Shown here in pieces: positions 56,852 through 64,000 of a DNA stretch of 64,000 bases. The notes beneath the pieces are model-generated. The model ran no database searches, had not been told where the DNA came from, and was given only the letters and a program-made list of their open reading frames with translations. Source of the stretch: Stomorhina lunata. Its lineage: Eukaryota > Arthropoda > Insecta > Diptera > Rhiniidae. The position numbers were made by a program, and so were the translations under genes. Numbering within the stretch: position 1 is the stretch's first letter; every line of letters begins with the position of its first letter. The stretch is from NCBI GenBank assembly GCA_933228675.1, contig OW121740.1, positions 3,658,001-3,722,000 on the forward strand. Reading direction: 5' to 3'.

Positions 56852-59800
56852 CTAGCTATTTTTGCAATAGCAATACTTTCGCAGTTCCGGATTGCGTTCA
56901 TAAATACAATTGGCCTGTGAGCCATAAATATTTACTCGAGATATTTGTGAAAGCTTAGTTTGCATTGATTGATTGTCTAAATTGTAAGAGACACTAGCTT
57001 CAAACAGAGAATCACCGGGAGATACTAAAATTTGCAGTTGATAATACACTTCGGATGATCTGGAACTTCCAGTTAAATCAGATAAATACCCATCCATATC
57101 TAAATTGTGCTTAAAGGATAACAACTCCTGATGGGGCTTTAAAAGCAGAGCCCAATTAATGCGTTTTAAATGCAAAGGTTCACAGTAATGCCGAAATGCA
57201 TGTGTAGCGTTGTTAATGACATTTAATATACTGCCAGCAGCTTTAAGTAAAATACCCATTTCGGAGCTTACATTAAGCTGTTGCCAATTGAGGCAGGCAC
57301 ACCAGTGCGGCTCTATGTAGGCATCGCCACATGAACGATTATGAGGTACTGGGTTGAACAGAGATATAGAACGATGTTTAGCTAAATCGGATACTTCTAT
57401 ATTTGGCTTTACATCCACTAATGATGATTCGTCTGCGTGAGTTTCGTATGAATTTAATTCGTTAGATGAGGAGGTAGATTTCATATTTTGAAGTTCTGTA
57501 ACGTTTACATTGTTTACTTATTTGACAAAAAAAAAAAAAAATAATTAACAAAGTACCTAAAATATGCTCCAATGTTGCATGTATATCAAAAGGTGTGGTT
57601 AATCTCTCACTGTTAGTTACAAAATTCTCATATTCTCGAGGGAAGCGCTTTTTAAATGTTTCGGGGAAAGCAAAACTGAAAAATGGTAAACGCTCCTCTT
57701 GTTTCCCTTGCAAAGTTTCGCGTATTTCGGTAAATCTAAAATAAATAATATAGAACTACACTTATTATCCACAAATTTTTTACTTAAAAAAACCTAAAAT
57801 TTATAGATTACCTTATACCATGATCTGACATAAATATCAGTATTGTATTATCCAATAACTGTTTCGCTTTTAATGTTTCTAGCCAGGATACAACATCTTC
57901 ATCAGCAGATTCAATTTGATTTATAGAATCATGAGAAAGGCCACCATGAAAACTGAACACAAATCTTGGGGTATCGCTATATTTAACCATAAACTAAAAG
58001 AAAAAAATAATTTAATATTTTAGAAAAGAAAAAACAAACAAACGTTACGTTTTTTGTATACTCCATCATGATCATGTGAGTTGATTCATGATTTATGCAA
58101 CCTTGGCTGGAACTTAAAATATTTTCAGCTTCCAAGTAGTAAGTACGCAAATAATGATGAACTGGTTGTTTTTCGAAACCTGTTAATCTATAAGTAAATG
58201 TACCCACTGAGGGTATATCCTCGTTGAATGAGGTAACATAGCCATGTTTTTCGTAGTCTTTCCATATCATAGGATAGGCTTGATCCACAGGCATAGCATT
58301 GCTCATGCGTTTGCGAGTTTCGGGCATTTCCAGTTCTGTGTAGCCAGTTAATATGGGCGTTAAAGCCTGAGGTGTACCATCACCAACTATGTTGTAACCC
58401 TTGAGTACGACAGCGTTCAATTCATTGGTGAGGTATTTGTAGGTCTTGGATAACTTGCGCATAAAAGTATTACGACTTAAAGAATCAAAACCGAACATAA
58501 GAACATTAAAGTAGGCAGGTAATTCCGATGGTGGATCTAATACATTAAGAGGGTTCGCATTGTTCAATGGTGGTGGTACTGGCTTATGAACTAAGGTATT
58601 TTCGATACCATCCCGTATACCGTATGCCATACCAAACCAGCTAAAATGAAGTGAAATTAAAATATTAAACCAACCGATATTTAAATCTAATTGAATATTT
58701 TCCATACCTAAAACCATTTTCGGCAGTGCACAAAACTTTAACAAAATCTGATGCTTGTAAAATAAAAGGCTCTTTTGTTTTTACGGATTTTCCATATTTG
58801 GCTTTAAAATCATTTTTCCTTATGATATCCGTAAATGTACATGTAATATCTCCATTAGCTGCAATTGCTTCGGGCTTTACAAAACAAATTGATTTCTAAA
58901 GACAATAGAAATATTACATTAAATTGTATTTAAATATCAATTGATTTAATTTATGGCTCTTATTTTTAAAACTACTTACCTCGCACATGACCCAATCGTC
59001 GTTTGGATTGCCACAATCTTTTTTTTCTACTGGATGAAAAAATTTCATTAACTCAGGATTATCAATAGGCAGTTCTGGTAAACGACATTCAACTTGATTC
59101 ATAACGGATCTTATAGATCGTTCCATTATTTGTCTATAAAAAATGAGAAATCGGGTTTTAAATAGAAATATACATACAGTCTGCACAATAATAGTTTACT
59201 TTAACGAAACAACCCATGAATAATAGATATACAGTATCTATCATTCTTGGAAACAACCCAAACTTACCCAAAAGTTATAATTTAGAAAATTTTTAACACA
59301 AATTATTATTTTTTAAATAATTTCTAAAACAACTATATAACATTTTTTTTAATAATGCCCTAATAGGATATTATCTAATATATACATCATGTTATAATGA
59401 AATATTTCAGTTTTCATTTCAGAGCTTTAATACTCTATATCTCCCAAACCAAAAGTGTCTTACCAAAAAATTGTATACAAAATTTTCAACACAAATTATA
59501 ATTTCTAATAACTATCGACTATATGTTTAGAGTTGTTTTTTTATGTAAACTCACATTATATAAAATAAGATTTACAAAAAATCGTTGAAATATTTGTATG
59601 CTATAACATATTTACATTTCCATAAATAATACTTTTACTGAGTTAATCTTATAGAGATAATGCAAATCAAATAACGATTAATTTTCTTATTTAATTGCCT
59701 TGGCAAGGCTCACTCAGAACAGCGCTACTATTTAATACAACCATGAATGTATTTAGTAGTTAATTTCATGTCAAGTACACAAAAAATAGTCGGTATTGAG

Positions 59801-62800
59801 TACACACTAAACAGTTACTCAATACTTTCACAACTCTTTTGACAATTACAAGAAGCTGTACTTGTTTATTATTAAATGTAGTGATTTATATATTTAATAA
59901 AAATATATTTACAAAAACATTTGCAATAAAAATTACAATTCATGTGAAATATTGCAAAACATACAAAAAAAATATCTACAATATCTTTACCAGACCTTGA
60001 GTGGCAAAGTGAAAACGAGAAAAGTCAGGCGTGTTGTCAATTAGCCAGTTGTGGATTACATTTCTTTTTTGCAATTTTATTTAATAATATACATATTTGT
60101 AACATAAAGTGCATAATGTACGTTAAATTATATGTAAGGATGTTGATTTTGTAAATGAAAAAGTCTTAATCAAACTATATTTATATACTTTATTATATGG
60201 AACTAATTGAGTTTTGAAATGTCACAGTCTTCCTCATATGGAACAAATAATTGTAATTTTAACAGTGGCGAAAAACAACATATCATAGATCAAACGCACA
60301 AAAACATGGAAATGTTATCTTATAACAGCACTAATAGCAATAATGCCAATGCCAACATTACAATTGAGACAGACGCTGGGGGTAATACATTTACCATTAC
60401 CAATAACTCAGTAATGGATCAAACTACCAACATAATAAACCAGAACACAAGCACGGGAGCGATACCCAAAGAAAAGTCTGGAAAATCACAGAAACAACAG
60501 CAGCCCCGCAAACCACCACCTACTATAGATACATTTTGGCCAAACATACTTCAGGAGGTACAGGGTGCTGTTATTGATTCCAAGCATCAGTCATTGCCTT
60601 TAGCGCGCATAAAAAAGATAATGAAACTTGATGAAAATGCTAAAATGATAGCAGCAGAAGCTCCAACACTTTTTGCTAAGGCATGTGAATTCTTTATACA
60701 AGAGTTGACCATGAGGGCGTGGATTCATACCGATGAAAGCAAACGACGTACACTTCAAAGATCTGATATTGCTCAAGCTATAGCCAACTATGATCAATTT
60801 GATTTCTTAATTGATATTGTGCCAAGAGAAGACATTAAACCTCCAAATCATAGGAGACATCACAATGAGAGTACATCTTCGGCTAATAATACAGCATCGT
60901 CTGCGAATTCCCCTGCAACTAGTAACAACACAATGTCTACCACCGTTTCAAATATGGTAACTGGTGAAATATTGAATGTTTCAGGTCTGCCAGTAGAAAA
61001 TATATCACCTACCGTAGTCAATGCACAACCGACAACAGCCACCATTTCAGGAAGTTTAACTCAAACCCCGACACAAATATTAGGAACAGCAACAGCAACA
61101 AATCATGCAACTCCGCATGTACAAATTATACAACAAGCTACTCATCCGCAGCAACATTTACAATATTTCATTACTCTTCCTAATCAACAAACACAACAAG
61201 CCCAATTGGTTCACCAGTTACAGCTACAACAGCAGCAGCAACACATAAATAATAGTTTAGCTGCTGGTACACCACTTACGGCAGCAAGTCTAAATTTAGT
61301 AGCGCAGCAACCTCAACAGCTTATCTTAACAGCTGCCAACCCTACAGCCACACAGAATCCAAATGTTGTACAACATCAACAACAAACGGCTCTATTACAG
61401 AATTTTGCTCAACAGCAGCAAGCTCAACAACCGCAACAACAAGTGCAACTGCTGCAGCAAGTAATGCTAACTCCGAACGGGGAAATAACAAATATGCCTG
61501 TAAGTTTTAAATCTAAAGTACATATACAAATGTATATTTTAATAATATTTCTTTCAGATTGCAATTAATGCTAATTCATTAAATTTACTACGCTTGCAAA
61601 TGCAACAACATCAGCAACAACAACAACAGCAACACCAACAAGTAATAATCCCTACACATTTATTGACAGCTCAACAAATACTCCAGTTACAGGCACAAAA
61701 TCAGCAGCAAGCCAATTCTGCGACAACAGCCCATATAGTTCACCATCAACCCCAACAACAACAACAAACACAACACCCTCAAACTAATGCAACAACCAAT
61801 CATATCTACATTAACTCAAATGCTGTAGCAGCGAACCAGGCAACAGCCACTGGCGGCTCTATGGTTTGCACTGATCGAAATATGGGTAGTACTTTTCGAA
61901 ATAATTGCTAGCCCCAAAAAAATATCCAAGGTAATTGTTACACAACAACTACTGAGGATATATTAAACTTAGTGTAAATTATATTTATTTCTAATATACG
62001 TATGTATGTATTTCATTTCTTTTACTTACAACTCTATTTTCTTAACATCGGAATATTATTTATCTTGAGGATTAAGGGCCGGTTTGTAAAGATAAAAAGT
62101 ATCTAGACATTAAGTAAATGGACCTTAATTTTGTAATTTTAAAAATATAAATCTAATATAAATTGTAATAATTGTTTAAATATTTTATGTATTTCCATTT
62201 TAGAGATAAACGAAGCTATATATAATGTTTGTACAATAATAATAATTTTTAGTTTTTAATCTAACCGCAAACAAGTTTAAGAACATTTATTTTAAGTCCA
62301 TGTTTGATAATTATAAAAGAATAAAACCTAATTGTATAAATTAATAAATTTACATAAACATATGTATGTAATTTTGTTTTATTTATAGACGGTAATACCT
62401 TGCAGTTTTTTTTTTTTTTTTTTTGTTAAAAGACTCATATATTGAGTAAGCTGAGAATACAAACTTGAATAAAATACTCTGTGTTAAGTACGTAAAAAAA
62501 ATATGTCTCCATTATTATTACGAAATATACTACCAAATAAGTATGTACTTATCAGGAGGGAACTATCGCAAGGATTGTTACAACATTTTGGTTACAGCAA
62601 ACATTTCGTTTGTTTATTTATTAAAATACATTGGACATATTATTATACTACTCCTGAAAAAAATACTTTTATTATCTTCTTAATATTGACATGTACAAAG
62701 ATCAATATTTAATGAATGAACATTAACTTTTAAAATCAATTAATTGTTATGGATATGTTTATGAATAGTTTCTTTGAACTTACATTTGACTTTGCCTATC

Positions 62801-62896
62801 CACATCTTCCGTAGTCCTTGTGAAGTATAAGACACCGGCCCCGCAAAATAAGACGAGTATAACAAATTTAATGTAGTGACGACGTAATCTTCTCAT
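56852..62896 (-). CDS. DUF229 (alkaline phosphatase/sulfatase-fold) type II membrane protein
   Basis: The CDS is the complement of 62784-62896, 58980-59133, 58708-58895, 58049-58640, 57812-57993, 57557-57735 and 56852-57495, encoding 683 residues. Exon 1 gives a basic start ([10 protein letters not shown]) and one membrane segment ([15 protein letters not shown]), so the bulk is lumenal or extracellular. Metal-site motifs of the fold are [11 protein letters not shown] (Asp204, Thr210) and FMSDHG (Asp406, His407). HGGLSHD near 365-371 and [11 protein letters not shown] are typical of DUF229. The Cys-containing C-terminus ends RKYCYCKNS. Substrate unknown. Donor AAC/GTAACG after exon 4 is the weakest junction. 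Intron 1 (59134-62783, 3.65 kb) contains Nf-YC on the other strand. Confidence 0.88.
59196..59280. repeat. half copy of the GTACTTTAACGAAAC MITE family
   Basis: TTTACTTTAACGAAACAACCCA matches the ends of the elements at 39319 and 44580. AAACAACCCAAACTTACCC follows at 59250. It lies in the DUF229 intron 1. Confidence 0.5.
60219..61911 (+). CDS. Nf-YC: CCAAT-binding factor subunit NF-YC
   Basis: The CDS is 60219-61499 joined to 61558-61911, encoding 544 residues. Residues 104-204 are the histone-fold domain of NF-YC/HAP5: [50 protein letters not shown], then [20 protein letters not shown] and LIDIVPRE. This part pairs with NF-YB and then recruits NF-YA to CCAAT boxes in promoters. The N-terminus is Asn/Thr-rich. 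The long C-terminus is Gln-rich, as in activation domains of this subunit. The 58-bp intron (donor GTAAGT, acceptor CTTTCAG) is phase 0. The in-frame TTG upstream at 60207 is not needed; ATG at 60219 is used. The gene is nested in intron 1 of the DUF229 gene, opposite strand. Confidence 0.95.
62320..62325 (+). promoter_or_regulatory. candidate poly(A) signal for Nf-YC
   Basis: AATAAA about 410 bp after the Nf-YC stop. It lies before the DUF229 first exon on the opposite strand. Confidence 0.45.
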
Positions 62897-64000
62897 ATTA
62901 ATAATAAGTTTTATAAAGTTGTAAAGTTATTTACTTGTATTCCAAATTTAGTTACAAAATATGGAATATTCAAAAATAAAATCAATGAATAAGTGTTTTT
63001 CTTGCTTTCAAATTAAAAAAAAATTATTTTACAAAAAACTTTTTATTTCAGCAAGAACTCTTAATTAAAGACGACCATAGTAATTTAAAAAAAATGTGCA
63101 CATTATCTATGTATATTAAATTGTTCACTCAATTAATTTCTGTTTTTATAAATTCACTTATATTGCTTTTTGTTTGATGCTACAGAGTGGCCAAGTTCTT
63201 TATTTTTTCCCTTCCTAATTTTATGTTCAGGATACGCAGGATTTCCAAAATCGCTTATTTAAAATCGTTTCATTTTAATTTGTTTAACATTTTGTCATAA
63301 ACAATTTTTTGTAATTATTATTTTTTGGACTATTGTTGTTGTTTATAATAATGCATTATGTATGCAAAAACGTTTGTGGGCGGATTTGATGCAAAAGCAG
63401 CTGGCATCTCTATTTGTATTCCTACAGTAGCAGTGTGAGTGTGTATGTAAACATAACAAATGTTTTTGTCGAGTGTTTGTTATCAAAAAAGGTCTGATAC
63501 TGATGACGAAGTCGACAATAAAATACAGACGGCGGTAGTTATCACAAAAATATTTGGCAAAATAGAGCTTTTATAAAATTCGTATAAAAATAATAGTGAA
63601 TTATGGTAATAACGAACTCTAAAAGAGGTGAACCTAATTAATTCTGAGCAAAGTTTTTGTTTCGTTATATGTATTTTTCCTGATTAAATAAAGTTTATGA
63701 ACATATATAACTCAGCCCAAAGGGCCATATGTAGTTACAAAAAAAGTGATTCTTACAATAAACACTACATAACAATATTAAAATGAAATAATAATATAAA
63801 TAAGTTAAGTTTTACCAAGTACAAGCATAGATGCAATTTACACCATGACATTTTATAAGACTTTTTTCATGTTTTAAATAATGAAATAATGAAAATAGGG
63901 TTAGAAAAAATCAGGTTTTCTGTTTCATGATTTTTTGGCGTTACTTTTAAATTTGTCCTGTATGTGTAATTACATATTGTATGTGTTTCCCCAGATTTCA
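62897..64000. other. upstream flank of the DUF229 gene
   Basis: It is AT-rich with no securely recognised exon. ATGGTAATAACGAACTC at 63603 followed by a GTGAAC donor could be a tiny first exon of a gene further right, but nothing confirms it. Confidence 0.35.

Noticed and set aside
63603..63626. Possible tiny first exon MVITNSKR followed by GTGAAC
   Set aside because: It is a single ATG plus donor in AT-rich DNA, with no promoter, acceptor or downstream exon in the window.

Overview
This is a 64 kb piece of A+T-rich insect nuclear DNA. It most likely comes from a higher (calyptrate) fly, such as a blow fly or house-fly relative. The reasons are spliced genes with GT/AG introns, insect-type cuticular protein genes, the fused Su(var)3-9/eIF2gamma locus typical of holometabolous insects, and very abundant small palindromic transposable elements. 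The species cannot be fixed from the sequence alone.

Layout. Positions 1-205 hold the last exon of a leucine-rich-repeat-like gene. Positions 206-25,000 are gene-poor. They carry non-autonomous transposons (hAT-like, piggyBac-like, Tigger/pogo-like and fold-back elements), two dispersed repeat families, an AT-rich minisatellite, a decayed Tc1/mariner-type transposase, a decayed LINE reverse transcriptase, and ten tRNA genes (seven Pro-UGG, two Ala-AGC, one Thr-AGU). Four of the Pro genes lie in a tandem array with a unit of about 158 bp. Positions 25,100-40,700 hold four secreted Gly/Tyr/His- or Ser/Tyr-rich protein genes. Three of them share the classic cuticular architecture: a four-codon first exon, a phase-0 intron of about 70 bp, then the rest. 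Between them lie AT-rich satellite-like arrays and a long near-perfect palindrome.

Positions 42,200-62,900 are a dense block of conserved housekeeping genes: ATP synthase OSCP subunit (-), SET/TAF-I histone chaperone (-), the dual Su(var)3-9/eIF2gamma transcription unit (+), a DUF229 sulfatase/phosphatase-fold type II membrane protein (-), and Nf-YC (+). Nf-YC lies wholly inside the first intron of the DUF229 gene on the opposite strand. All exon chains were read by eye from splice sites and reading-frame continuity; every junction given keeps the frame open.

Functionally the right-hand block combines chromatin (SET chaperone, H3K9 methyltransferase, CCAAT-binding NF-Y), translation initiation and mitochondrial ATP synthesis. 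The left and centre combine cuticle-type secreted proteins with repeats. I found no clear unknown biological system. The most unusual structures are two AT-rich arrays carried by one shared flanking module, a 123-bp hairpin locus, a GC-rich piggyBac-type MITE, and an orphan exon-like segment of unknown family.
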